IMG/VR virus record: IMGVR_UViG_3300023301_002423
Location: 1-23,837 of that record
Strand: one strand, 5' to 3'
DNA length: 23,837 nucleotides
DNA from: a virus
In this document: positions 14,892-22,225 of the stretch, in pieces
Layout: each line of letters opens with the position of its first letter
Position numbering within the stretch: position 1 is the stretch's first letter
Program-made: the position numbers and the translations under genes
Notes under the pieces: model-generated
Databases searched by the model: none
Seen by the model: only the letters and a program-made list of their open reading frames with translations
Told to the model about the DNA's origin: nothing

Positions 14892-15634
14892 TGAGAATCT
14901 TAATCGCCTGTGAATATTCTGGAGTAGTTCGTTCTGCTTTTGACAATTTAGAAAAAAAACATGAAGTTTGGTCGTGCGACTTTTTGCCAACAGAAATTGC
15001 AGGGCTGCATTATCAAGGCGACGTAATAAAAATGCTTGATGGTTGGGCACCTGTAACCCACCAATCTAACTGCGACCCTCAAGGAGAAAATCTTTGTGAA
15101 ATTTCTTGCAAACAAACCAGTGAGTGCAAATGTTTTGGACCGAATCAAGACGACTTGGAATACACCGAGATTAGCGGAGAATTATTTGCTAGACCATTAA
15201 GCGACCCTCATTGGGACTTAATGATAGCACATCCTCCGTGTCAATATCTTTCGGTTAGCGGTATGCATTGGACCACAAGAGGACTTAGAGATCCAGAATT
15301 AACAGAACAAGCACTTGTTTTTGTTCAAAAATTACTAGATGCGCCAATAAATAGAATTGCTCTTGAAAATCCCGTAAGCATTATTTCTTCGCGCATTCGT
15401 AAGCCTAATCAAATAGTTCAGCCTTGGATGTTTGGCCACGATGCCAGCAAAAAAACCTGTTTGTGGTTGAAAAATTTACCAAATTTAATTGCCACGAACG
15501 TTATAACAAAAGATATTTACGCCAATCAAACACCTAGCGGACAAAACAAGCTTGGGCCATCAAAAGACAGATGGAAGATTAGAAGCAAAACTTTTTCTGG
15601 AATTGCCGAGGCAATGGCTAATAGTTGGGGCTGA
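14891..15634 (+). CDS. Phage cytosine DNA methyltransferase-like protein with Cys-rich insert
   Basis: A 247-residue protein of the phage family usually annotated DNA cytosine methyltransferase. The SAM-binding start is MRILIACEYSGVVRSAF with a following acidic strand end (WSCDFLP). LMIAHPPCQYL (110-120) carries the C5-MTase PC catalytic motif. RIALENP (155-161) is the ENV/ENP motif. QPWMFGH and a C-terminal RSKTFSGIAEAMANSWG are typical of this family. Residues about 52-106 are an insertion with C61, C69, C73, C79 and C81, possibly zinc-binding. It probably methylates phage DNA against restriction; target recognition cannot be read. The start overlaps the previous stop (TAATG), and a Pif1-like helicase follows after 20 nt. 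Confidence 0.75.
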   Translation: MRILIACEYSGVVRSAFDNLEKKHEVWSCDFLPTEIAGLHYQGDVIKMLDGWAPVTHQSNCDPQGENLCEISCKQTSECKCFGPNQDDLEYTEISGELFARPLSDPHWDLMIAHPPCQYLSVSGMHWTTRGLRDPELTEQALVFVQKLLDAPINRIALENPVSIISSRIRKPNQIVQPWMFGHDASKKTCLWLKNLPNLIATNVITKDIYANQTPSGQNKLGPSKDRWKIRSKTFSGIAEAMANSWG

Positions 15635-15654
15635 TAACGCCTTATTGACAAACC

Positions 15655-16977
15655 ATGTCGCTATCAAAACAATTAAAATCTCACGCTGACTTCAGCAAAC
15701 TAAATAGCGAACAACAAGATTTCTGCAAACTAGCATGTGAAGGATGGAATATTTTCCTATCAGGAAGCGCAGGAGTCGGCAAAAGTTTTTGCACAAAATT
15801 CCTGTGTGACTTTCTCGACAGCCAAGACGTATCTTATGGCAAAACCGCGCTGACTGGCATTGCTGCGTTAAATATAGGCGGCAGCACAATACATAGTTGG
15901 GCGGGAATTGGCCTTGGAACTGGCGACTTTGACGAAATCATGAAGTGGGTTTGGAGAAACAAAAAAGCAACTGGCAGAATTAGATCGGCCAAGCTTTTGT
16001 TGATCGATGAAATCAGCATGGCATCAGCAAGGATTGTTGATTTAATTGACAGGGTATTTAAAAAAGTTCGCGGAGACAATAGGCCGTTTGGAGGAATACA
16101 AGTTGTTTTGTGCGGAGACTTTTTTCAACTACAGCCAGTTTTTAGCGCAAATGATTTAGAGCAAAACCAATCGCTTGCTTTTGAATCAGCGGCGTGGTCA
16201 AAGGCTAATGTTAGATTAGTTGAGCTAACTAAAATTATTCGCCAAGACCACGAATCAGAATTCGCAAAAGTATTGAATGAGATTAGAGTTGGCAATACTT
16301 CTAATATCAAACTGATTAAAGATAGGATTGGAGTTAAACTGCCGCGAATTAACGGCTCTCTTCCTGTGAGAATTTTCGCGCACAACAAAGTCGTAGAGGC
16401 TTATAACAAAAAGGTTTTTGCAGTAGTGCCCGGCGCAATTAAAGCATTTTGGTGTAAAGACACTGGTGAATCAAAACACTCTGAGTTTTTTGACAAAAAT
16501 TGCAAAGCACCGAAAAAACTCGAACTAAAGATTGAGGCGCAAGTTTCGCTATGCTTTAATATTGATACTGAGGGCGGCTTGGTAAATGGATTAGTTGGCA
16601 AAGTCAAAGGCTTTGTTGAGGGCTATCCAGAAGTTCATTTTGTTAATGGTGTTAAGTCGATTATTCAGCCCGAATGTTGGGAACTAAAAGAACAAGTAAC
16701 GGTTGGCGGTAAAATTAAATATCGGGTAGTGGCAACTAGAACGCAAGTGCCATTGAGATTAAATTGGGCTTCAACTGTTCATTCTAATCAAGGCGTTACG
16801 TTAGAAGCGGTATCGGTTGATTTATCAGCCATTTTTGGCGAAGGTATGGGATATTCTGCACTTTCTAGGGTCAAGTCGATTGAAGGACTTAGTATTTTAA
16901 GAGATTTTGATGAATCGAGAATTGTTGCGAGCCAAAAGTGTTTAGATTTTTATAGGAATCAAAAGGTTAACAAGTAA
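15655..16977 (+). CDS. Pif1/RecD2-like superfamily 1B DNA helicase
   Basis: A 440-residue helicase. Walker A is GSAGVGKS (37-44). TGIAAL and STIHSWAGIG (67-72, 77-86) are motifs Ia-Ib of the Pif1 type. LLLIDEISM (114-122) is Walker B/motif II, and VLCGDFFQLQPV (151-162) motif III. Late in the protein STVHSNQGVTLEAVSVDLS and YSALSRVKSIEGL correspond to motifs V and VI. Length matches phage Dda (439 in T4). It is expected to be a 5'-3' helicase used in replication initiation, recombination or protein displacement. A TTGACA lies 4 nt before the start but has no usable -10. Its stop overlaps the next start by TAATG. Confidence 0.9.
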   Translation: MSLSKQLKSHADFSKLNSEQQDFCKLACEGWNIFLSGSAGVGKSFCTKFLCDFLDSQDVSYGKTALTGIAALNIGGSTIHSWAGIGLGTGDFDEIMKWVWRNKKATGRIRSAKLLLIDEISMASARIVDLIDRVFKKVRGDNRPFGGIQVVLCGDFFQLQPVFSANDLEQNQSLAFESAAWSKANVRLVELTKIIRQDHESEFAKVLNEIRVGNTSNIKLIKDRIGVKLPRINGSLPVRIFAHNKVVEAYNKKVFAVVPGAIKAFWCKDTGESKHSEFFDKNCKAPKKLELKIEAQVSLCFNIDTEGGLVNGLVGKVKGFVEGYPEVHFVNGVKSIIQPECWELKEQVTVGGKIKYRVVATRTQVPLRLNWASTVHSNQGVTLEAVSVDLSAIFGEGMGYSALSRVKSIEGLSILRDFDESRIVASQKCLDFYRNQKVNK

Positions 16978-17600
16978 TGGATTTCAACGATATAGATATT
17001 CGGACCATTAGTAGAAACGACTGCAAACCATTTTTATTGCAAATACATTATGCAAAAAGAATGCCTCACGTAAAATTCGCATTTGGTGCTTTTTACAACG
17101 ACGATTTATTAGGCGTAATAACTTATGGCGTTCCAGCAAACAGCAATTTAAATTCATTAGGCAATTTTGGCTGCTTAGAATTAAACCGACTATGCCTAAA
17201 AGATAATATTAAAAACCTATCGTCTTTTTTAATTGGTAATTCACTAAAATTGCTTCCAAAGCCGCTGGCGTTAGTTTCTTATGCGGATTCCTTACACAAT
17301 CATTGCGGTTATGTCTATCAGGCGACTAATTGGATATACTGCGGAATATCAAAAGGTGACAAAGAATATCAAATAAACGGCAAGCTGTTTCATAGAAAAA
17401 ATTGTTTTAATAAATTTGGAACAGGATCGCTAGTAAAGATTCAAGAATTGTTCGGCGTAGATAACGTGAAAGTCATTATGCAGGGAGACAAATATCGGTA
17501 TTTTCAACTACTAGGCGATAAAAAACAAAAAAAAGAAATGAAGATAGCCTTGGAGTCTAAATACAAAATATTGCCCTACCCAAAAATAACCAAAGAATAA
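16977..17600 (+). CDS. mom: Mom-like DNA adenine modification protein (GNAT-related)
   Basis: A 207-residue protein resembling Mu Mom and its phage relatives, which convert adenine in DNA to a carbamoylmethyl (acetamido-type) derivative that blocks many restriction enzymes. Signature features, in order: IHYAKRMP (H24, Y25), GVITYGVP (Y50), CLELNRLCL (R71), LVSYADSLHNHCGYVYQATN (99-118) and a following IYCG. The HY, Tyr, Arg and SYAD positions correspond by pattern to residues reported as important in Mu Mom; I matched them by memory, not alignment. The C-terminal 60 residues are basic. It lies directly after the helicase (TAATG) in a run of modification genes. A general acyltransferase is the alternative. 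Confidence 0.68.
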   Translation: MDFNDIDIRTISRNDCKPFLLQIHYAKRMPHVKFAFGAFYNDDLLGVITYGVPANSNLNSLGNFGCLELNRLCLKDNIKNLSSFLIGNSLKLLPKPLALVSYADSLHNHCGYVYQATNWIYCGISKGDKEYQINGKLFHRKNCFNKFGTGSLVKIQELFGVDNVKVIMQGDKYRYFQLLGDKKQKKEMKIALESKYKILPYPKITKE

Positions 17601-17608
17601 AACAAATT

Positions 17609-18142
17609 ATGGAAAACCCACAACAAAGAGTAAAAACTTGGATGCAATCGTTTGAGCAAGAAACGCCTCAATCGCCCACCCAACTAGACGAAAAAACCTG
17701 CAAGCTACGTGCTGCACTAATCCTAGAAGAAGCATTAGAAACAATTATTGACGGATTAGGGCTGCAAGTTACCTTTGGCGACAAAATAATTATTGACAAA
17801 TCCTCGTTGAAAAACACCAAGATTGAATTCGACAAAGAATCAGAGTGTGATTTGGAAATGATTGCTGATGGCGTTGCCGACTTGGCTTTTGTTGGCTATG
17901 GAACCGCCGTTGCAGCAGGAATTGATATGCAAGATGTTGAAATAGAAGTGTTCGATAGCAACATGTCAAAGCTATGGGAACCCGAAGACTTCGACTTAGC
18001 CGTGGAAAGTAATTTTTTCCCTGTAATGACAAAGTGCGGCGAAAAAGTCTTGGTTAGACGGCCCGACGGCAAAATCGTAAAATCCCCAAAGTATGTTGCC
18101 GCAGAGATTAAACAAATCATTGAGAAACAAAAAAATAATTGA
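17609..18142 (+). CDS. MazG/PRA-PH-like nucleotide pyrophosphohydrolase
   Basis: A 177-residue all-alpha NTP pyrophosphohydrolase. LRAALILEEALETI (33-46) holds the first metal motif E-E-x-x-E (E40, E41, E44), and DLEMIADGVADLAFVGYGTA (81-100) the second E-x-x-x-D. Then come AAGIDMQDVEIEVFDSNMSK and a C-terminal RRPDGKIVKSPKY, typical of phage PRA-PH/MazG-like proteins. Such enzymes hydrolyse (d)NTPs or related nucleotides to monophosphates and may cleanse nucleotide pools or lower alarmone levels during infection. It starts in the CAAATTATG context, 8 nt after the Mom-like gene. Its TGA stop overlaps the -35 box of promoter P3. Substrate is unknown. Confidence 0.75.
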   Translation: MENPQQRVKTWMQSFEQETPQSPTQLDEKTCKLRAALILEEALETIIDGLGLQVTFGDKIIIDKSSLKNTKIEFDKESECDLEMIADGVADLAFVGYGTAVAAGIDMQDVEIEVFDSNMSKLWEPEDFDLAVESNFFPVMTKCGEKVLVRRPDGKIVKSPKYVAAEIKQIIEKQKNN

Positions 18143-18167
18143 CAATTAGATAGAGATAAGAGATAAT
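18139..18167 (+). promoter_or_regulatory. Sigma70 promoter P3
   Basis: TTGACA (18139-18144) overlapping the upstream TGA stop, 17-bp spacer, GATAAT (18162-18167; five of six consensus). It lacks the extended -10 TG. ATG 18174 lies 6 nt after the -10, again predicting a leaderless transcript. Confidence 0.75.
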
Positions 18168-18173
18168 AATAGT

Positions 18174-18434
18174 ATGAAAACACTTAATGCAAAAACAGCA
18201 AAAAAGCTTGCAATCAAAGCGAGATATTTAGAATCCACCAGAACACATGTTTATGAATCCATTGAGCTTCTGGCGCGAACTTACGGCACGCAAACAATCA
18301 CAATTAAACTTTTGCCACTAGAAGAGTTTTGCGGATACAGTTATTTTCCGCAAAAACTCATTGACGAGTTGCGCTCAAAAGGCTTTCACGTTGAATATCT
18401 GGCGGGAGGACATTACCTGATTTCTTGGGAATAA
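18174..18434 (+). CDS. Small hypothetical protein behind promoter P3
   Basis: An 86-residue protein: a basic helical N-terminus (MKTLNAKTAKKLAIKARYLE), a helix with HVYESIELLARTYG, and strands TITIKLLP. The end reads LIDELRSKGFHVEYLAGGHYL, an alpha-beta element ending in a short strand. The final part resembles small phage proteins where a helix precedes an L-x-x-x-GF-x-V hairpin, but I cannot name the family. It is probably the first gene of a transcript including the next gene, 4 nt downstream. Confidence 0.68.
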   Translation: MKTLNAKTAKKLAIKARYLESTRTHVYESIELLARTYGTQTITIKLLPLEEFCGYSYFPQKLIDELRSKGFHVEYLAGGHYLISWE

Positions 18435-18438
18435 AATT

Positions 18439-18765
18439 ATGAGCAGAAAAAACACAAAAACAAAAGATGCAAAAGTTGCCCCAGTGGCTTTCAGCGCAGA
18501 AGCAAACAAAACCGCAAACGCAGAATATATCAAAGTCGTGAATCTCACAGAGCTAGATTGTGGTGGCGTTGATATGGAATACGAACCGTCAGACGATTGC
18601 AAAGCCGATGCAGCAAAATGGGCTGGCGTTGAAAAAGCAAATGATCAGCAAATTGGAGAGTTTGTGTTAAAAATTCTTGAGTCTGGAATTGATCGTTACG
18701 AAAACGCACTAGAGGAAAAGTTACTAAAGAAAGCCGACGATGCAATTAGTTCAGCCGAAGCCTGA
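18439..18765 (+). CDS. Hypothetical acidic protein
   Basis: A 108-residue protein with a basic, low-complexity N-terminus (MSRKNTKTKDAKVAPVAF), an acidic centre (DCGGVDMEYEPSDDC) and helical C-terminal half (GEFVLKILESGIDRYENALE, then EKLLKKADDAISSAEA). No domain recognised. It starts in the AAAATTATG context and overlaps the following glycosyltransferase-like gene by 26 nt, so the two are likely translationally coupled. Confidence 0.65.
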   Translation: MSRKNTKTKDAKVAPVAFSAEANKTANAEYIKVVNLTELDCGGVDMEYEPSDDCKADAAKWAGVEKANDQQIGEFVLKILESGIDRYENALEEKLLKKADDAISSAEA

Positions 18766-19540
18766 CCCCTGCGATGTTTCCTATCTCGTTTTGGACTATA
18801 ATCGCCCAAGCAAGGTAGCAAAATTACTTGAGTCTATAAAGACCTTTGCTCATCACAAATATCGCGTAACATTATTAGTTAATGGCGGGGCACAAGAAGA
18901 ACATCACAAACTTTATGCAAAGCAAGATTCTATTATTGACGACTTGATTTTGTCTCGTAGAAATTTCGGCTGTGGCATTGGAACGGTAGATCTAATTGCT
19001 TCGTGCAAAACAACTTATGCCATTTATGTTCAAAGCGATCAGTTTTTAGGTCGCGCTTTAAGTGAAAACGATATTGATTATTGGAAAATGATCTTACGTG
19101 GCACTAGCTACAAATGCATTGATCTTGCTGGAGCACAGGCTGGCGATAGTATTTACTCTGAAAGAGCACAATTTATAAAAGTCTCTGACTATTTAGATTT
19201 AGGTCCGTTTCCTGCTGGTGGCCCCGGACCTTTTACTTCTCATAAATGGACAGAAACTCACGTTCAAGAACATTGGAACAATAAGGTTATTCACGGCCAT
19301 TATTTCGTTGACAACGGAAGTGATAGCATTAGACAGCTTGAAAACGGCGGGGTATTTCGCCACGAACCCGACACAAAAAGACTGTTTGTTGTTGAACCCG
19401 TTAAAGACTACGATGGTTATTACAAAGACATTTTGAGCGAACAAGAATGGCAACAAGTTTTTGCTGGTGAATGGCCAGCAGAAGGAAAAATTCCCTCGGG
19501 ATGGATCAAAGATTCTTTTGTTGTTCAAGGGTGGCATTGA
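18740..19540 (+). CDS. Glycosyltransferase family 2-like protein
   Basis: A 266-residue protein. The N-terminus VSYLVLDYNRPSKVAKLLES (13-32) is the GT2 opening strand plus helix, then YRVTLLVNGG (41-50), and LSRRNFGCGIGTVDLIASCK (71-90), typical of the region contacting the nucleotide sugar. The position of the metal D-x-D is AIYVQSDQF (Q98-S-D100), so the first acidic residue is lost. A Gly/Pro-rich loop GPFPAGGPGPF follows. The C-terminal part contains FVDNGSDSIRQL and a conserved-looking DYDGYY. It may act on DNA, virion proteins or host glycans; altered metal binding leaves activity uncertain. Confidence 0.6.
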   Translation: MQLVQPKPDPCDVSYLVLDYNRPSKVAKLLESIKTFAHHKYRVTLLVNGGAQEEHHKLYAKQDSIIDDLILSRRNFGCGIGTVDLIASCKTTYAIYVQSDQFLGRALSENDIDYWKMILRGTSYKCIDLAGAQAGDSIYSERAQFIKVSDYLDLGPFPAGGPGPFTSHKWTETHVQEHWNNKVIHGHYFVDNGSDSIRQLENGGVFRHEPDTKRLFVVEPVKDYDGYYKDILSEQEWQQVFAGEWPAEGKIPSGWIKDSFVVQGWH

Positions 19541-19573
19541 AAAAGAGATTAACGGCATAAAAAAATTAAAATT

Positions 19574-20305
19574 ATGATACAAGAATTATGGCATGGAGAT
19601 TGCTTAGAGTTGATAGAGAATATTCCCGATAAGTCGATAGATGTAATACTAACCTCTCCGCCATATATACAAGTTGGAAAATCTTACGATGAAAATATTA
19701 ATTATGAACAGGTTATTGACTCCTTATCCAATAAGCTCAAAGATAATGGCATATTTATTTGGCAAGTCGGCTGCTACATTAAAAAAGGATTTGTTCATTT
19801 TCTTGATATAGAAACCAACCCCTTTTTCGTAAAAAACAATTTTTCCTTAATTAACAGGGTTATATGGCACTATGGCCACGGACTACATTGCAAAAATAGA
19901 TTCTCAGGGAGATATGAAACCATTTGTTTTTACTCTAAGAATAAAGATCACGTTTTTAATTTAGACTCGATCAGGGTGCCATCTAAATATCCAAACAAAA
20001 AACACTTTAAAGGGCCGCGAAAAGGTGAGCTATCAGGGAATCCGCTTGGAAAAAACCCTTCGGATATATGGGCGATAACAAATGTAAAACACAACCATCC
20101 CGAAAAAACAGGCCATCCTTGCCAGTTTCCAGAGGAACTAGTTAGTCGGTGCATATTAGCTTTTTCCAACGAAAATGATATTATTTTTGATCCATTTTTG
20201 GGAAGCGGCACGACTTGCTTAGTCGCCAAAAACCTCAACCGCCAATTTATCGGCATTGAAAAAGAAAAAGAATATTATGATATCTGCACAGAAAGATTAA
20301 AATGA
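19574..20305 (+). CDS. DNA methyltransferase, beta-class amino-MTase (TSPPY)
   Basis: A 243-residue site-specific DNA methyltransferase. The catalytic motif VILTSPPYIQ (24-33) precedes the SAM-binding motif, which appears near the C-terminus as DPFLGSGTT (206-214). This order is that of beta-class N4-cytosine or N6-adenine enzymes, and the Ser in SPPY is compatible with either. GHPCQFPEELVSRCILAFS and FIGIEKEKEYYDICTERLK are characteristic C-terminal elements. No restriction enzyme gene is adjacent, so it is probably an orphan phage methyltransferase. It starts in the AAAATTATG context and ends in an ATGA overlap with the next small gene. Confidence 0.85.
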   Translation: MIQELWHGDCLELIENIPDKSIDVILTSPPYIQVGKSYDENINYEQVIDSLSNKLKDNGIFIWQVGCYIKKGFVHFLDIETNPFFVKNNFSLINRVIWHYGHGLHCKNRFSGRYETICFYSKNKDHVFNLDSIRVPSKYPNKKHFKGPRKGELSGNPLGKNPSDIWAITNVKHNHPEKTGHPCQFPEELVSRCILAFSNENDIIFDPFLGSGTTCLVAKNLNRQFIGIEKEKEYYDICTERLK

Positions 20306-20514
20306 AAAAAGAACAAGTAGCAACACTAAAAGACGAAGAATTACAACGTCTATTAATCACCGATGATGGCAAAGGCAGAGAAATTAAAACCCTAGCACTC
20401 CAACAACTAACACTCAGAATACAACACCGAGCCAATAAATATTGGAACGAAGAGACCCAAAATGAAAAGTTGGCACAAGAAATGCTTGACTATAGATTTC
20501 ATCAAGGCAATTAA
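20302..20514 (+). CDS. Small hypothetical helical protein
   Basis: A 70-residue protein starting at the ATGA overlap with the methyltransferase. It is charged and helical (MKKEQVATLKDEELQRLLIT, then a Gln-rich helix LALQQLTLRIQ and NEKLAQEMLDYRFHQGN). It has no recognised motif and no cysteines. Coupled translation with the methyltransferase suggests a linked role, which is only an inference. Confidence 0.6.
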   Translation: MKKEQVATLKDEELQRLLITDDGKGREIKTLALQQLTLRIQHRANKYWNEETQNEKLAQEMLDYRFHQGN

Positions 20515-20532
20515 ATTTAACAAAAAAACATT

Positions 20533-20697
20533 ATGATTGAATCAGTTCTCAGAGCATTACTCGCAGTTTTCGTGGCCTATCTTATTTATTGGATTTGCGC
20601 GCTATTAATTACAGGGATTTTTTTAAGTATTGCCTTGGCAATTATTTTGATTTCCTTGGTGATTTATTTGTTTCGAATTTTCGGAATTAATTTTTAG
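20533..20697 (+). CDS. Small membrane protein (54 aa, two hydrophobic segments)
   Basis: A 54-residue product, starting in the CATTATG context and ending in TAG. After MIESVLR the sequence is almost wholly hydrophobic: about residues 8-27 ([20 protein letters not shown]) and 29-48 ([19 protein letters not shown]), with a short charge-poor turn between. This is a two-helix membrane hairpin. It has no signal-peptidase site. Phage proteins of this kind can be holin-like or act in superinfection exclusion, but neither is supported by neighbours, which are methyltransferases. Confidence 0.6.
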   Translation: MIESVLRALLAVFVAYLIYWICALLITGIFLSIALAIILISLVIYLFRIFGINF

Positions 20698-20714
20698 TTT
20701 GCGCCTATCGTATT

Positions 20715-21383
20715 ATGAAAGCACACGTAATGAAAAATGAATCTTTAGTGCTGTCCGCACATGTTGGACAGAACGCTAAAGTATTCGAGCAACTTATGAG
20801 TTTGCACGTTCCTCACGGTTCTGTTGTAGCTGATGTGACCTATGGAAAAGGGTGCTTCTGGAATACTATGCCGCAAGACCAATACAATCTTAAGGCAACA
20901 GACATTAAGGATGGGGTGGACTGCCGAAAACTCCCGTATGCTACAGGCACAATCGACTGTTTAGTGCTTGATCCGCCATACATCGAAGGCTTCTACCGTC
21001 GCCACAAAGATCACCTTGCTGGAACAGGATCGCACGCAAACATGCGAAACTATTACGGGAATCACTCTGCAACAGGAATCGTTGCAAAATGGCACGGTGC
21101 TGTTCGAGAAATGTATTTAGAATCCGCCAAGGAAGCCCGCCGCGTATTACGAAATAAAGGAATCCTCGTGGTCAAATGCCAAGACGAAGTGAGCGCCAAT
21201 AAGCAGTGGCTTACCCATGTCGAAATAATCAATGATTGCGCCGAGTTAGGCTTCTATGCAAAAGACCTGTTCGTAGTAGTGCGAACGAATCGACCAACAT
21301 GCTCAAAAATCTACAAACAGGCACACGCCCGCAAGAACCACTCTTACTTTTTAGTTTTTGAGAAACGCCAATCTCTTCCATAG
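20715..21383 (+). CDS. SAM-dependent DNA methyltransferase-like protein (DPPY)
   Basis: A 222-residue methyltransferase with the SAM site first and the catalytic motif second. [16 protein letters not shown] (37-52) is motif I, with D40 and the G-x-G-like loop, and [13 protein letters not shown] (82-94) is motif IV with DPPY, typical of N6-adenine methylation. [19 protein letters not shown] is the following strand pair. The C-terminal [11 protein letters not shown] gives the last strand. No clear target-recognition domain is seen, and the protein is short, so specificity is unknown. A hand count at 20761-21000 gives 112 G+C of 240, slightly above a sample elsewhere (100 of 240 at 6361-6600), not enough to claim recent transfer. 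Confidence 0.75.
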   Translation: MKAHVMKNESLVLSAHVGQNAKVFEQLMSLHVPHGSVVADVTYGKGCFWNTMPQDQYNLKATDIKDGVDCRKLPYATGTIDCLVLDPPYIEGFYRRHKDHLAGTGSHANMRNYYGNHSATGIVAKWHGAVREMYLESAKEARRVLRNKGILVVKCQDEVSANKQWLTHVEIINDCAELGFYAKDLFVVVRTNRPTCSKIYKQAHARKNHSYFLVFEKRQSLP

Positions 21384-21407
21384 TAAGAAAAGCAACCAAA
21401 AAACAAA

Positions 21408-22208
21408 ATGATAATTAATTCACGAGCCAAAAACTTTTTCTCTTCCCTTGCTGAAAATTCAGTCAGCCTCACTGTGACTTCGCCTCCATACGACGACCTA
21501 AGAGACTACGGTGGCGAAAAATGGGACAACTCTATATTTAAAGAGATAGCAGATGAACTATATCGCGTCACAAAAGTTGGGGGTGTTGTAGCTTGAGTTG
21601 TTGGCGATCAAATGGTGAATGGATCAGAAAGCCTTTCGTCATTCAAGCAAGCTATTTATTTCAACTCTATTGGATTTAATCTAGACGATACGATAATCTA
21701 CAAGAAAAGAAACTTTGCCTTTCCTAGCAAAACCAGATACCACCAGACTTTTGAATATATCTTTGTGCTTTCTAAAGATCGTTCTCCGGTGACATTTAAC
21801 GCGATCAAGGATCGCCAAAATATTTACGTTGGCCAAAAGTCTCACGGAAAAAACAGAACCAAAGACGGGTGGCAACAAAACAAAGGTGGAGAAACCCGAG
21901 ACGAAATGGGAATGAGACATAATGTTTGGGAATACGTTACTGGCGGGGGACACGTAAGCCAAGAAAAAGTGGCTCACGAACACCCTGCGATATTTCCTTT
22001 TAAGCTGGCTTGTGATATTATTTATTCTTAGTCAAACGCCGGAGATTTAATTATTGACCCAATGGCAGGATCAGGAACAACAGGAATTGCCGCCAAAGAA
22101 CTCGGTAGAAATTTTTTGCTTAACGATGCGAATTTTGATTATTGCGAAGTGATGCAAAAAAGATTTTTAGAAAGGTTCGAGGAATTTGTTGAAATTCAAT
22201 ATTTGTAA
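21408..22208 (+). pseudogene. Beta-class DNA methyltransferase interrupted by in-frame TGA and TAG
   Basis: One continuous 267-codon frame that encodes a full methyltransferase except for TGA at 21594-21596 and TAG at 22029-22031. Before the first stop it has TVTSPPYDDLRDYGG (catalytic motif) and ELYRVTKVGGVVA. Between the stops are VVGDQMVNGSESLSSFKQAI, TFEYIFVLSK, NVWEYVTGGG and HPAIFPFKLACDIIYS. After the second stop come LIIDPMAGSGTTGIAAKELG and a normal C-terminus. Related enzymes read GGVVVWVVGD and SWSNEGD across these sites, so both stops replace expected Trp codons by G-to-A changes; three other TGG codons remain. No frameshift is seen. Most likely a recently inactivated gene; readthrough is an alternative. 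Confidence 0.85.
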
Positions 22209-22209
22209 G

Positions 22210-22225
22210 AAATAAAAATTGACAA
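22210..22225 (+). repeat. 16-bp partial copy of the promoter repeat
   Basis: Identical to the last 16 bp of the 30-bp repeats at 13701 and 14589 (A/T block plus TTGACAA). It lies immediately after the TAA stop of the broken methyltransferase, the same stop-codon-proximal position as the full copies. Confidence 0.8.

Noticed and set aside
15645-15676. TTGACA just before the Pif1-like helicase start as another promoter
   Set aside because: At 17 bp downstream there is only AACAAT, and transcription would begin inside the coding sequence with no alternative in-frame start nearby.
20715-21383. Recent horizontal acquisition of the DPPY methyltransferase from higher GC
   Set aside because: Hand counts give about 47% G+C in part of this gene against about 42% in a sample elsewhere, and other lines of the window vary as widely.
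21594-22031. TGA read as Trp (alternative code 4) or TAG recoding across the genome
   Set aside because: TGA ends genes cleanly at tight start-stop overlaps (1619-1621, 2029-2031, 8682-8684, 20303-20305), and TAG ends genes at 3148, 8831, 20695, 21381 and 23309. Both are ordinary stops here, so a whole-genome code change is not supported.
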